Of a stretch of DNA of 8,216 nt, positions 1-7,027 are shown piece by piece (the stretch's first letter is position 1; every line of letters starts with the position of its first letter). The notes beneath the pieces were generated by a model. The model was not told the DNA's origin. It was given only the letters and a program-made list of their open reading frames with translations, and did not search any database. This DNA comes from Porticoccaceae bacterium UBA2002 (GTDB lineage: Bacteria > Pseudomonadota > Gammaproteobacteria > Pseudomonadales > Porticoccaceae). The DNA is taken from positions 1-8,216 of the forward strand of contig DDCQ01000071.1 of NCBI GenBank assembly GCA_002334915.1, written 5' to 3'. A program made the position numbers and the translations under genes.

Positions 1-1101
1 ACCAATATGGACGAGTTCGCCATGGGCTCTTCTAACGAGACCAGCTTTTATGGCCCGGTTAAAAACCCCTGGGCCACTGACTCTGTGCCTGGAGGCTCTT
101 CGGGAGGCTCTGCTGCAGCCATAGCGGCCCGTCTGGCACCAGCAGCTACAGCTACAGATACCGGGGGCTCCATACGCCAACCAGCAGCCCTCTGTGGTAT
201 TACCGGTTTAAAACCAACCTATGGCCGGGTTTCCCGCTGGGGCATGATTGCCTTTGCCTCAAGCCTTGATCAGGCTGGCCCAATGGCGCGCACCGCAGAG
301 GACTGCGCTCTGCTCCTCAACTGTATGGCCAGTGTGGATGATAAGGATTCCACCAATATTGATCATAAAATTGATGATTACAGCGCATCTTTAAATAACC
401 CGGTAAAGGGCCTAAAAATTGGTGTTCCCAAGGAATACTTCTCCGAAGGCCTAAATCCTGGCACTGAAAAGGTCGTTCGTCAGGCTCTGGCTGAGCTAGA
501 AGCCCAGGGTGCAGAATTAATTGACATCAGCCTGCCCAACTCAGGCCTGTCTGTGCCAGCCTACTATGTGATTGCACCAGCTGAAGCCTCAGCCAACCTG
601 TCGCGCTTTGATGGTGTCAGGTATGGCTACCGCTGCGAGAATCCCAAAGATCTGCAAGATATGTACAGCCGCACCAGAGCCGAGGGTTTTGGCGAGGAAG
701 TGCAGCGCCGCATCCTGATTGGTACCTACTGCCTGTCTGCAGGCTACTACGATGCTTACTATGGCAAAGCCCAACAGGTACGGCAGCTGATACGTCAGGA
801 CTTTGCCCAAGCCTTCAAACAGGTGGACGTTATTTTAGGTCCTACCTGTCCCTCTCCAGCCTTTAAGTTTGGCTCTAAAGGCGACGACCCCGTAGCCATG
901 TATCTGGAGGATATTTACACCATTGCCACCAATCTGGCTGGACTTCCAGGCATGTCAGTGCCCTGCGGCATGGTGGACGATAAGCCAGTTGGCCTGCAGA
1001 TTATTGGCAACTATTTTGAGGAGTCACTGATGCTTAATGTGGCCCATCAGTATCAGCAGGTCACCGATTGGCACAGTGCAGCACCGGAGGGAATAGCATG
1101 A
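1..1101 (+). CDS. gatA: Aspartyl/glutamyl-tRNA amidotransferase subunit A (GatA), 5'-truncated by window edge
   Basis: This is the amidase subunit of GatCAB. It hydrolyses glutamine and passes the ammonia to GatB, which amidates Glu-tRNAGln and/or Asp-tRNAAsn. The reading frame is open from base 1, so the ATG at 7 is internal. It encodes the conserved [11 protein letters not shown] stretch, followed by the Gly/Ser-rich amidase signature. Two residues of the Ser-cisSer-Lys triad are visible: the Ser codon at 97-99 (in GGSSGGS) and the Ser codon at 169-171 (in DTGGSIRQP). They are 24 residues apart, as in Staphylococcus GatA (Ser154/Ser178, from memory). By that numbering about 120 N-terminal residues, including the catalytic Lys, lie upstream. 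The C-terminal part, with [10 protein letters not shown] and PVGLQIIG, is complete. The stop codon overlaps the gatB start (ATGA), which suggests translational coupling. gatC would be expected just upstream of the window. Identification is very secure. Confidence 0.97.
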   Translation, partial: TNMDEFAMGSSNETSFYGPVKNPWATDSVPGGSSGGSAAAIAARLAPAATATDTGGSIRQPAALCGITGLKPTYGRVSRWGMIAFASSLDQAGPMARTAEDCALLLNCMASVDDKDSTNIDHKIDDYSASLNNPVKGLKIGVPKEYFSEGLNPGTEKVVRQALAELEAQGAELIDISLPNSGLSVPAYYVIAPAEASANLSRFDGVRYGYRCENPKDLQDMYSRTRAEGFGEEVQRRILIGTYCLSAGYYDAYYGKAQQVRQLIRQDFAQAFKQVDVILGPTCPSPAFKFGSKGDDPVAMYLEDIYTIATNLAGLPGMSVPCGMVDDKPVGLQIIGNYFEESLMLNVAHQYQQVTDWHSAAPEGIA

Positions 1102-2558
1102 GCGATTGGGACACAGTAATCGGCCTCGAAGTGCATGTGCAGCTGGCCACCAAAACCAAAATATTCTCCGGCGCCAGCACCGCATTTGGTGCGGAACCAA
1201 ATACTCAGGCCTGCGCCATCGATCTGGCTATGCCCGGCACCCTGCCCGTTCTCAACAAACAGGCAGTCCACTACGCTGTAATGTTTGGCCTGGCCATCGA
1301 TGCTGAAATCGGCAAAGAATCCGCCTTCGAACGCAAAAACTATTTCTACCCTGACCTGCCCAAAGGCTATCAAACCACTCAGCTGGAAAAACCCATTGTA
1401 GGGCGCGGCACTGTAGAGATTGAACTGGCCGACGGCAGCAAAAAGAATGTGCGGATTCACCATGCCCATTTGGAAGAAGATGCAGGCAAGTCACTCCATG
1501 AAGGCAACTTCCGCCACGGCGTATCAGGCATCGACCTCAACCGTGCCGGCACCCCGCTGATCGAAATCGTCTCTGAGCCAGATATGACCAATGCCGAGGA
1601 GGCCGTGGCTTTTGCCCGCAAGCTCCACAGTATTGTGACCTCCATCGGCATCTGTGATGGCGAAATGTCCCAGGGCAGCATGCGCTTTGATGTTAATGTT
1701 TCTGTCAAACCAAGAGGCAGCGACACCCTAGGCACCAGAACCGAAACCAAAAACCTCAACTCGTTTAAGTTTATGGAAGAGGCCATCGCCAAAGAAGTCG
1801 AGCGCCAGATAGATCTGATCGAAGATGGCGGCACCGTGATTCAAGAAACCCGCCTGTACAACGGCGACACCAAAGTCGCCCGCTCCATGCGCAGCAAAGA
1901 AGAAGCCAACGACTATCGCTACTTCCCCTGCCCGGATCTGCTGCCAGTAATTGTCAGCGACGCAACCATCGAAGAGCTGCGCCGCAATATGCCAGAACTG
2001 CCAGATGCCCGCCGCGCCAGATTTGTCGACCAGTACAGTCTGTCTAATTACGATGCCGGCGTGCTGAGCAGTGATGCTGCAATGGCAGCCTATTTTGAGA
2101 CAGCCACCGCAACCTCCGGCAATGCCAAACTGGCCGCTAACTGGACCATGGGCGAACTCAGTGCAAGACTCAACAATGAAGACCTGTCCATAACCAAAAG
2201 CCCAGTCAGCGCAGAACAGCTAGGCGGATTGATTGCAAGAATTGCTGACAACAGCATTAGTGGCAAAATGGCCAAAGAAGTTTTTGAGGGAATATGGGCC
2301 GGCGAAGGCGACGCAGACCAGATTATTGAAGCCCGCGGCTTAAAGCAGGTATCCGACAGCGGCGCACTGGAACAGATGGTCGCCGACGTGCTGGCCGCCA
2401 ACCAGGCTATGGTAGAAGACTATATCAATTCCGATGAAGCCAAACGCAAGAAAAAACTCGGCGGCTTTATGGGGCAGATTATGAAAGCATCCAAAGGCCA
2501 GGCCAACCCGCAACAGGTCAACCAGATACTGGCGAAAAAACTTAACCAACTACTGTAA
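1098..2558 (+). CDS. gatB: Aspartyl/glutamyl-tRNA amidotransferase subunit B (GatB)
   Basis: GatB is the kinase/transamidase subunit of GatCAB. It binds the mischarged tRNA, phosphorylates the Glu or Asp side chain and amidates it. The product is 486 aa, normal for the family. The N-terminus [13 protein letters not shown] opens the GatB/GatE catalytic domain. The family signature [12 protein letters not shown] lies at residues 146-156. The tRNA-binding YqeY-like tail occupies roughly residues 340-486 and ends in the typical [17 protein letters not shown] motif. The start at 1098 is chosen because GGAGG at 1086-1090 sits 7 bases upstream and the ATG overlaps the gatA stop (ATGA). A TTG at 1068 would add ten residues unlike the family. 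In gammaproteobacteria that also carry GlnRS, this enzyme commonly serves Asn-tRNA formation with a non-discriminating AspRS. Which tRNA it serves here cannot be read from the window. Confidence 0.98.
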   Translation: MSDWDTVIGLEVHVQLATKTKIFSGASTAFGAEPNTQACAIDLAMPGTLPVLNKQAVHYAVMFGLAIDAEIGKESAFERKNYFYPDLPKGYQTTQLEKPIVGRGTVEIELADGSKKNVRIHHAHLEEDAGKSLHEGNFRHGVSGIDLNRAGTPLIEIVSEPDMTNAEEAVAFARKLHSIVTSIGICDGEMSQGSMRFDVNVSVKPRGSDTLGTRTETKNLNSFKFMEEAIAKEVERQIDLIEDGGTVIQETRLYNGDTKVARSMRSKEEANDYRYFPCPDLLPVIVSDATIEELRRNMPELPDARRARFVDQYSLSNYDAGVLSSDAAMAAYFETATATSGNAKLAANWTMGELSARLNNEDLSITKSPVSAEQLGGLIARIADNSISGKMAKEVFEGIWAGEGDADQIIEARGLKQVSDSGALEQMVADVLAANQAMVEDYINSDEAKRKKKLGGFMGQIMKASKGQANPQQVNQILAKKLNQLL

Positions 2559-2575
2559 ACCGTTTAAGGAAAAAC

Positions 2576-2875
2576 ATGTCACTGAAAAAAGATAAGCAAA
2601 AAGTCCTCGGCGAAGTCTTCGATGACGAGCGCGTAAAAAGCTTTTTGCAATACCAGCCACCAGCTGGCGTGAATGGCGATTTTCACCTGCTGGAAAAGGC
2701 CTATCGCGGCATGAAGCTGGATAACTTTGCGACTTTTCTGCAGTTCTTTACTCAGGCTGAGCACAATCTTGATGCCACCAACCCAGAGGGAAAGACGCTG
2801 GTGCAGATTGCCAGTGAGCATGGACATGGTGGGGAATATGTTGCGGCCCTTAGAGCAGCCGGCGCCAGCGCTTAA
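2576..2875 (+). CDS. PA4642-like conserved hypothetical protein, 99 aa
   Basis: This is a small soluble protein of unknown function. It resembles what I remember as the PA4642 family of Pseudomonas and relatives: a charged, Lys-rich start (MSLKKDKQKV), a central KAYRGMKLDNFATFLQFF segment, and a C-terminal NPEGKTLVQIASEHG segment that looks like a single ankyrin-type loop and helix. No signal peptide, membrane helix or metal-binding motif is visible. The start is supported by AAGGA at 2566-2570, five bases before the ATG. The gene follows gatB by 17 bases, so it is probably translated from the same transcript, but nothing in the sequence ties it functionally to tRNA amidation. The gene call is strong. 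The family name is from memory and is only moderately certain. Confidence 0.85.
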   Translation: MSLKKDKQKVLGEVFDDERVKSFLQYQPPAGVNGDFHLLEKAYRGMKLDNFATFLQFFTQAEHNLDATNPEGKTLVQIASEHGHGGEYVAALRAAGASA

Positions 2876-2932
2876 TCGCTCTACCTTCGGCCAAACCAGC
2901 CAATAAACTCCCCAATAGCAGCCAGTTTCTGT

Positions 2933-2938
2933 TATAAA
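2933..2938 (+). promoter_or_regulatory. Possible -10 element upstream of the DoxX gene
   Basis: TATAAA lies 32 bases before the doxX-like ATG, in the 95-base gap after the preceding gene. No convincing -35 hexamer is present at the right distance, so this is only a candidate promoter for the DoxX and UDG-like pair. Confidence 0.25.
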
Positions 2939-2970
2939 TTACCCTCTAACTAAAACTACGAGGTAATAGA

Positions 2971-3351
2971 ATGAAATTTTTAGATAATCTGTTAGATGGC
3001 CGCGAAGATCAGGCCTACGCACTACTGCGTATTGTCACCGGCTTTCTGTTTATCTGGCATGGTACTCAAAAGCTATTTAACTTTCCCGCTGACTTTCCCT
3101 ATCCTTTAAATCCGCTAATGTACGCCGCAGGCACCATCGAAATGGTGGGTGGCGCTCTGGTGATGATCGGCCTGTTTACTCGCCCGGCAGCCTTTATTTG
3201 CAGTGGCACCATGGCGGTGGCCTACTGGATGGTCCATGGCATGAACAACTTTTTCCCCATTCTTAATAGCGGCGAGCTGTCGGCATTTTTCTGCTTTGCA
3301 TTTTTATTTATCGCAGTGCGTGGTGCTGGTATCTGGAGTTTGGACAAATAA
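2971..3351 (+). CDS. DoxX family membrane protein
   Basis: This is a 126-aa integral inner-membrane protein of the DoxX/DoxD family. Members are four-helix proteins, some linked to quinone or thiosulfate redox chemistry or oxidative-stress complexes; most have no defined role. Four hydrophobic segments are visible, at about residues 17-35, 49-70, 73-90 and 101-120. The family pattern is clear: LRIVTGFLFIWHGTQKLF, then GTIEMVGGALVMIGLFTRPAA, then AYWMVHG, and the closing GAGIWSLD. Length is typical. GAGG at 2960-2963 sits 7 bases before the ATG and supports the start. The next gene begins 23 bases after the stop, so the two are probably cotranscribed. The specific substrate or partner cannot be inferred, and no dehydrogenase partner lies next to it. 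Confidence 0.9.
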   Translation: MKFLDNLLDGREDQAYALLRIVTGFLFIWHGTQKLFNFPADFPYPLNPLMYAAGTIEMVGGALVMIGLFTRPAAFICSGTMAVAYWMVHGMNNFFPILNSGELSAFFCFAFLFIAVRGAGIWSLDK

Positions 3352-3374
3352 TGTAAGTCTCGGGCACGGATGCC

Positions 3375-3962
3375 ATGAATACTGAGTCCCTCAAGGGGCT
3401 GGTTACCCAGGTGCGGGCCTGCACAGTCTGTGAGCCCCATCTGCCCAACGGCGTACGGCCGGTTCTGCAGGTCAACTCCAATGCAAAAATTTTAATCGCG
3501 GGGCAGGCGCCTGGTCGGCGCGTGCATGCTTCAGGTATTCCCTTCGATGACCCCAGTGGCGATCGCCTGCGTGACTGGATGGGCGTTAGCTCTGAACAGT
3601 TTTATAACCCTGAGCTATTTGCCATAGTACCCATGGGATTTTGCTATCCAGGCACAGGCAAATCTGGTGATCTGCCGCCCAGACCTGAATGTGCAACCAC
3701 TTGGCGAGCGCGGCTACTGCATCATCTGCCGGGCATTGAGACCAGTTTAGTGATTGGAAAATATGCCCATAACTACCATTTTGGCAAAAGCAATCTGACT
3801 GTCACCAAACTGGTGGAAAACTGGCAGCAGTACTGGCCCAGGCAAATCCCCCTGCCCCATCCCAGCCCGCGAAATAATATCTGGCTGAACAAAAACCCAT
3901 GGTTTGAGGCAGAGGTATTGCCCCTTATGCGCGCCCATATCGCCAATCTACTGAAAACTTAA
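3375..3962 (+). CDS. Uracil-DNA glycosylase family protein (four-Cys, Fe-S type)
   Basis: This 195-aa protein belongs to the uracil-DNA glycosylase superfamily, whose members excise uracil or related bases from DNA. Motif 1 is GQAPG at residues 43-47, followed by a conserved GIPFDDPSGDRLRDWMG. Motif 2 is HPSPRN at residues 162-167. Four cysteines at 16, 19, 90 and 106 follow the C-x2-C...C-x14-17-C spacing that binds the 4Fe-4S cluster in family 4 UDGs, so a cluster is likely. Motif 1 has Gln where family 4 has Glu (GEAPG), so glycosylase activity on uracil is not assured. This looks like the divergent 'UDG-like' branch with GFCYPG and LPPRPEC. The start at 3375 is the only ATG after the in-frame stop at 3354-3356. 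Its ribosome binding site is weak (ACGGA at 3366-3370), which fits translation coupled to the DoxX gene 23 bases upstream. Confidence 0.85.
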   Translation: MNTESLKGLVTQVRACTVCEPHLPNGVRPVLQVNSNAKILIAGQAPGRRVHASGIPFDDPSGDRLRDWMGVSSEQFYNPELFAIVPMGFCYPGTGKSGDLPPRPECATTWRARLLHHLPGIETSLVIGKYAHNYHFGKSNLTVTKLVENWQQYWPRQIPLPHPSPRNNIWLNKNPWFEAEVLPLMRAHIANLLKT

Positions 3963-4041
3963 CTCTTTATAGATACAAATCAAAGAAGGCCTTAAGCCGC
4001 TGTACTAAGTTGTCTCTGTGGTTATACAAAAGGAGTCAACC

Positions 4042-4143
4042 ATGACAAAACCTAATCGCCAGCTTATTATCTTCGCTTCATGCTTATTATCTATCCCGTT
4101 TATCCTCTGCCTTATCATTATTGTTTTGCTCTCAGTCGTATGA
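4042..4143 (+). CDS. Small hydrophobic membrane microprotein, 33 aa
   Basis: I do not recognise this gene. The ATG at 4042 is preceded by a near-ideal ribosome binding site (AGGAG at 4031-4035, six bases of spacing) and the frame runs to TGA at 4141-4143. The product starts MTKPNRQ and then continues as one unbroken apolar stretch from about residue 8 to the end (residues 8-33), enough for a single transmembrane helix. It contains two cysteines (14 and 23) and a central proline (19). Lys3 and Arg6 on the short head predict an N-in topology. It lies 79 bases after the UDG-like gene and 36 bases before the dioxygenase, on the same strand. It could be a small membrane regulator, a toxin-like peptide, or a leader peptide for the gene downstream. 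Coding status rests on the ribosome binding site and the coherent composition only. Confidence 0.55.
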   Translation: MTKPNRQLIIFASCLLSIPFILCLIIIVLLSVV

Positions 4144-4158
4144 TCCAATAGCGATCAT
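4140..4158. repeat. Short perfect inverted repeat ATGATC-N7-GATCAT
   Basis: ATGATC at 4140-4145 and GATCAT at 4153-4158 are exact inverted copies separated by seven bases. The element spans the stop codon of the microprotein and lies 22 bases before the dioxygenase ATG. The geometry would suit a dimeric regulator (a LysR-type T-N11-A core is included), but a chance 6-bp repeat is also plausible. Confidence 0.3.
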
Positions 4159-4179
4159 CAATAATAATTAGAGATTCAC

Positions 4180-5007
4180 ATGCAAGTATCCCCTTTCGAA
4201 AACTGCGGCGCGGTCGTCAGCGATCTGCAGCTCTCCTCTATGACCGATACTGAACTGATTGAACTGCGAAGTGCATTTACTGAGCATGGTTTGCTGTTTT
4301 TCCGCGATCAGCAACTGCCACCGGACGAGCATCTTCGCTTTGCCCGCCGCTTCGGCAAAATTGTGGTTAACAAGTTTTTTAAAACCACTCAGGAACATCC
4401 CGAGATTGCCGAGGTGCGCAAAGAAAAAACCCAGCAAACTAATATTGGTGGTGGCTGGCATACAGATCATTCCTACGATGATGAACCTGCTCTGGGCTCT
4501 ATTCTGGTGGCGCGCACATTGCCCGAGACTGGCGGCAATACCCATTTTGCCAATCTTGCCGCCGCCTATGATGCGCTGCCTGCAGATCTTAAGCAGGATA
4601 TTGAAGGCCTGCGTGCAGTGCATTCCAACACTCACCTGTACGGTGAAAATGGTCTCTACCGCATGACTGATTTAGCCGAACAGCTGGGTGGTATGGATCG
4701 GGTTGGGGATGCCACTCATCCGGTGGTGATCCGCCACCCCGAGAGCGGACGCAAGGTACTCTATGTCAATCCCGGCCACACTATTCAGTTTGAGGGCTGG
4801 GACTTTGCCGAAAGTCGCGTGCTGTTGGATAAACTCTATACCCATGTTAATCAGCCACAGTTCACCTGCAGCTTTAACTGGCAGCCGGGCTCTGTGACCT
4901 TCTGGGACAATCGCTGCACCTGGCATATGGCCGACAATGACTATCAGGGCCAGATTAGACTGATGCATCGCATTACATTGGCAGGCAGTGCATTGGCTGC
5001 AGCTTGA
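4180..5007 (+). CDS. TauD/TfdA-family Fe(II)/2-oxoglutarate-dependent dioxygenase
   Basis: This 275-aa cytoplasmic oxygenase couples decarboxylation of 2-oxoglutarate to hydroxylation of a small organic substrate. The iron triad is intact: His94 and Asp96 in GGWHTDHSY, and His249 in CTWHMADND. Arg260 and Arg264 lie 11 and 15 residues after His249, exactly as Arg266 and Arg270 follow His255 in E. coli TauD, so 2-oxoglutarate binding should be preserved. The N-terminus, with EHGLLFFRDQQLPPDEHLRFARRFG, is the usual family opening, and length is typical. The substrate cannot be assigned: no taurine, sulfonate or aryloxy transport or catabolic genes flank it, so calling it tauD would be over-reach. 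The ribosome binding site before 4180 is weak (GAGA at 4171-4174). The stop codon overlaps the -35 box proposed for the next gene. Confidence 0.93.
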   Translation: MQVSPFENCGAVVSDLQLSSMTDTELIELRSAFTEHGLLFFRDQQLPPDEHLRFARRFGKIVVNKFFKTTQEHPEIAEVRKEKTQQTNIGGGWHTDHSYDDEPALGSILVARTLPETGGNTHFANLAAAYDALPADLKQDIEGLRAVHSNTHLYGENGLYRMTDLAEQLGGMDRVGDATHPVVIRHPESGRKVLYVNPGHTIQFEGWDFAESRVLLDKLYTHVNQPQFTCSFNWQPGSVTFWDNRCTWHMADNDYQGQIRLMHRITLAGSALAAA

Positions 5008-5034
5008 CAGCTAGGGGCTAAAATCTGTCATAAT
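5004..5034 (+). promoter_or_regulatory. Promoter-like element in front of the DUF2256 gene
   Basis: A perfect TTGACA at 5004-5009 is followed after 19 bases by CATAAT at 5029-5034. The spacing is longer than the ideal 17. The TGA stop of the dioxygenase (5005-5007) lies inside the -35 box. A start point six or seven bases after the -10 would fall at or next to the A of the DUF2256 ATG (5041), implying a very short or absent leader. Confidence 0.45.
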
Positions 5035-5040
5035 CCAGCC

Positions 5041-5190
5041 ATGCCCGCAATGCGTAAAAAATCAGACCTGCCCAGCAAGATCTGCCCCATTTGTCAGCGC
5101 CCTTTTACCTGGCGAAAAAAATGGGAGAAGGTCTGGAATGAAGTGCGCTACTGTTCAGTGCGCTGCAAAACCGACATTCGTAAACAATAA
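5041..5190 (+). CDS. DUF2256 domain-containing small Cys-rich protein, 49 aa
   Basis: This is a 49-aa basic protein with the DUF2256 pattern: a CPIC pair at residues 15 and 18, then [19 protein letters not shown] ending at Cys38, and SVRC with Cys42. The C-x2-C...C-x3-C arrangement looks like a zinc-ribbon or treble-clef metal site. The biochemical function of the family is unknown. From memory, members are often found near cryptochrome/photolyase-type and flavoprotein genes; the flavoprotein next door would fit, but no photolyase is visible here. No Shine-Dalgarno sequence precedes either the ATG at 5041 or the in-frame ATG at 5050. The family start at or near residue 1-4 does not decide between them. 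It ends 20 bases before the FAD oxidoreductase gene and is probably cotranscribed with it. Confidence 0.88.
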   Translation: MPAMRKKSDLPSKICPICQRPFTWRKKWEKVWNEVRYCSVRCKTDIRKQ

Positions 5191-5210
5191 CCCAACAAAG
5201 ACCAGATACC

Positions 5211-6191
5211 ATGTCCACCATCACAACCGATATCTTAATTATTGGTGCCGGTCTGGCCGGCCTCAGTGCTGCCAATGATCTTCAGCAGGCAGGCCATCAG
5301 GTTCTAGTGGTTGATAAAGGCCGCGGCCTGGGTGGCAGGCTGGCAGGACGGCGAATTGGTGATGCCACCTTCGACCATGGGGCTCAGTTTATGACAGCGC
5401 GGGAGCCTCGCTTTAAAGCTGCTATGGCAGACTGGGTTGCCACCGGTGTGGCCGAGGAATGGTATAGCAGCTACCCTGGGCAGCCCAATGGTCACCCCAG
5501 ATATCGCGGCGTACCCACTATGACAGCCGTAGCCAAGCATCTGGCTATTGAGCTGAATATTATGCGTGCCACCAGAGTGGTTAAAGTATCCCATCAGCAA
5601 ACTGGCTGGCTAGCCGATCTGGATAATGGCGACAGAGTCAGCGCCCACAAACTCCTGATTACCTCCCCTGTACCCCAGACTCTGGAATTGCTTAAAGGGA
5701 TTAATATTCCCGCAGACAAACAATCCCGTCTTGAGCGCATTGAATATGAAAGCTGTATTGCGGTGATGGCTATTCTCGATGGGCCAACTGCAATCGCAGC
5801 GCCCGGCGCTATCGCGCTTGAGAAAGGTCCCATCGCCTGGATCAGTGATAATCTGCAAAAAGGCGTATCCAAAATTCCTGCGGTAACTATTCATGGCAGT
5901 GGAGAGTTTAGCGCCGAGCACCTTGACCATGACCGCACACAAACTGGCCAGCAGTTAATTGATGCAGCGGCACCTTATCTTGGCAATGCGCAGGTTACAG
6001 AATATCAGGTCCATGGCTGGCGCTATAGCAAGCCCTCTATTGTGGATCCCGACCCCTGCTTGCTGCTAAGTGACACCACTGATCTACCACCTGTGGCGGT
6101 TGCCGGTGATGCCTTTGCCGGTCCACGCTTTGAAGGAGCAGTACTTTCAGGCTGGGCTGCAGCGAGACAGCTAATGGATACTGATAAATAA
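5211..6191 (+). CDS. Renalase-like NAD(P)/FAD-dependent oxidoreductase
   Basis: This 326-aa flavoprotein is of the amine-oxidase/renalase type (COG3380-like). The N-terminal Rossmann fold has GAGLAG at residues 12-17 and an acidic Asp35 at the end of the second strand (VLVVDKG), which should bind the FAD ribose. It is followed by GRGLGGRLAGRR and the diagnostic TFDHGAQFMTAR near residues 53-64. The C-terminal FAD-contact motif AVAGDAFAGPRFEGAVLSGW is intact, so the enzyme should be active. Bacterial renalases oxidise misformed dihydro-isomers of NAD(P)H. Whether this one does is unknown, and other small-molecule oxidations are possible. No signal peptide is seen, so it is probably cytoplasmic. 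The ribosome binding site is weak (AAAG at 5197-5200), and translation may depend on the DUF2256 gene 20 bases upstream. Confidence 0.9.
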   Translation: MSTITTDILIIGAGLAGLSAANDLQQAGHQVLVVDKGRGLGGRLAGRRIGDATFDHGAQFMTAREPRFKAAMADWVATGVAEEWYSSYPGQPNGHPRYRGVPTMTAVAKHLAIELNIMRATRVVKVSHQQTGWLADLDNGDRVSAHKLLITSPVPQTLELLKGINIPADKQSRLERIEYESCIAVMAILDGPTAIAAPGAIALEKGPIAWISDNLQKGVSKIPAVTIHGSGEFSAEHLDHDRTQTGQQLIDAAAPYLGNAQVTEYQVHGWRYSKPSIVDPDPCLLLSDTTDLPPVAVAGDAFAGPRFEGAVLSGWAAARQLMDTDK

Positions 6192-6212
6192 TATATGGCT
6201 GTAATTTGGCGC

Positions 6213-6218
6213 TATAAT
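6213..6218 (+). promoter_or_regulatory. Consensus -10 box upstream of the class II aldolase gene
   Basis: A perfect TATAAT lies in the AT-rich 91-base gap after the flavoprotein gene, 64 bases before the aldolase ATG. The sequence 16-18 bases upstream is AT-rich without a recognisable TTGACA, so an activator may be needed, or the box may be fortuitous. It is the best sign that the aldolase gene has its own transcript. Confidence 0.4.
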
Positions 6219-6282
6219 ATAAAGCATTAAAGCAACCACAATAATAGAGTCGCTGACAAAGCACATCCTAAGGGGAACTACC

Positions 6283-7017
6283 ATGGCACAGACAGAGCGA
6301 GAACTGCGAGTACAGCTGGCAGCCTGCTACAGAATATTCGACTATATGGGTTGGAGTGAAATGATCTACAACCATATCACCGTCAAGGTTCCCGGAGACG
6401 AGCATCATTTTCTGATCAATCCCTATGGGCTGCACTACAAAGAAGTGACTGCTTCCAATCTGGTAAAAGTGGATATCGAAGGCAATATTGTCGAGGACAC
6501 TGAGTATAAGGTAAATCCCGCGGGCATTGTGATTCACACTGCCATTCACGCTGCGCGCCCTGATGTGCACTGTGTTGCCCACACTCATACTAATGCCGGT
6601 ATGGCCGTCGCCTGTACCCAGGAGGGTCTGCGCACCGATAACTTCTACTCGGCGCTGCTGCACAATCAGATTGCCTACCATGACTTTGAAGGTATTACGG
6701 TTAATGCAGATGAGAAGCCAAGGCTAATTGCCAATCTGGGTGACAAGAGTCTGATGATTTTACGCAACCATGGTCTGCTGGCCGGTGGCCGCACTATTCC
6801 CGAAGCCTTTCAAAATCTCTGGGCCATGGAACGAGCCTGTGAGGTGCAGGTGGCCACAGATTCCACCGGTCGACCCAATATTCCTGTTAGCCCCGAAATT
6901 CTTGCCAAGTCGGAGGAGTTGATGGCGATGCAAGCTGCGGGTAGCCCGAGCGGCGAACTGGAATTTAAAGCCTTTACTCGACTGATTGAAAAGATTGATC
7001 CTTCTTACAAGGACTAG
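6283..7017 (+). CDS. Class II aldolase/adducin family protein
   Basis: This 244-aa protein has the class II aldolase/adducin fold. Zinc ligands typical of L-fuculose-1-phosphate aldolase are present: His100 and His102 in AHTHTNAG, and His163 in LRNHGLLAGG. Their spacing is identical to FucA His92/His94/His155. The residue aligned by that spacing with the FucA catalytic Glu73 is Gly81, within NPAGIVIHTAIH, the pattern of the adducin-like branch. Classical aldol cleavage is therefore doubtful, and decarboxylase, epimerase or unknown activity is possible. The start is supported by AAGGGGA at 6270-6276, six bases before the ATG. The gene stands alone, with a promoter-like box upstream and a large hairpin repeat beyond its 3' end. 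No sugar kinase, isomerase or transporter flanks it to reveal a substrate. Confidence 0.92.
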   Translation: MAQTERELRVQLAACYRIFDYMGWSEMIYNHITVKVPGDEHHFLINPYGLHYKEVTASNLVKVDIEGNIVEDTEYKVNPAGIVIHTAIHAARPDVHCVAHTHTNAGMAVACTQEGLRTDNFYSALLHNQIAYHDFEGITVNADEKPRLIANLGDKSLMILRNHGLLAGGRTIPEAFQNLWAMERACEVQVATDSTGRPNIPVSPEILAKSEELMAMQAAGSPSGELEFKAFTRLIEKIDPSYKD

Positions 7018-7027
7018 TTATTTTTTA

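Noticed and set aside
1068..1097. Longer gatB starting at TTG 1068
   Set aside because: The extra ten residues overlap gatA and do not fit GatB N-termini. The ATG at 1098 has an ideal ribosome binding site and the usual ATGA overlap.
1053..1834. Open frames on the minus strand opposite gatB (1053-1469, 1252-1494, 1457-1834)
   Set aside because: They lie antisense to a clearly real gene, show no recognisable motif and have low-complexity composition typical of shadow frames.
2851..2883. TAGAGC...GCTCTA inverted repeat as a terminator after the PA4642-like gene
   Set aside because: The stem is only six bases with a 21-base loop and no T-tract, and half of it lies inside the coding region.
4010..4027. 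TTGTCT and TTATAC as a promoter for the microprotein
   Set aside because: The hexamers are only six bases apart, so they cannot form a sigma-70 promoter together. No better -35 partner was found.
4168..4968. Antisense (4168-4635, 4672-4968) and alternative-frame (4259-4666) open frames within the dioxygenase gene
   Set aside because: They overlap a gene with an intact catalytic triad and carry no family signal or ribosome binding site.
4180..5007. Naming the dioxygenase tauD (taurine dioxygenase)
   Set aside because: Only superfamily-level residues are visible and no taurine transport or sulfonate genes flank it.
5304..5942. Antisense open frames opposite the flavoprotein gene
   Set aside because: These are shadows of a well-identified coding frame, with no domain features.
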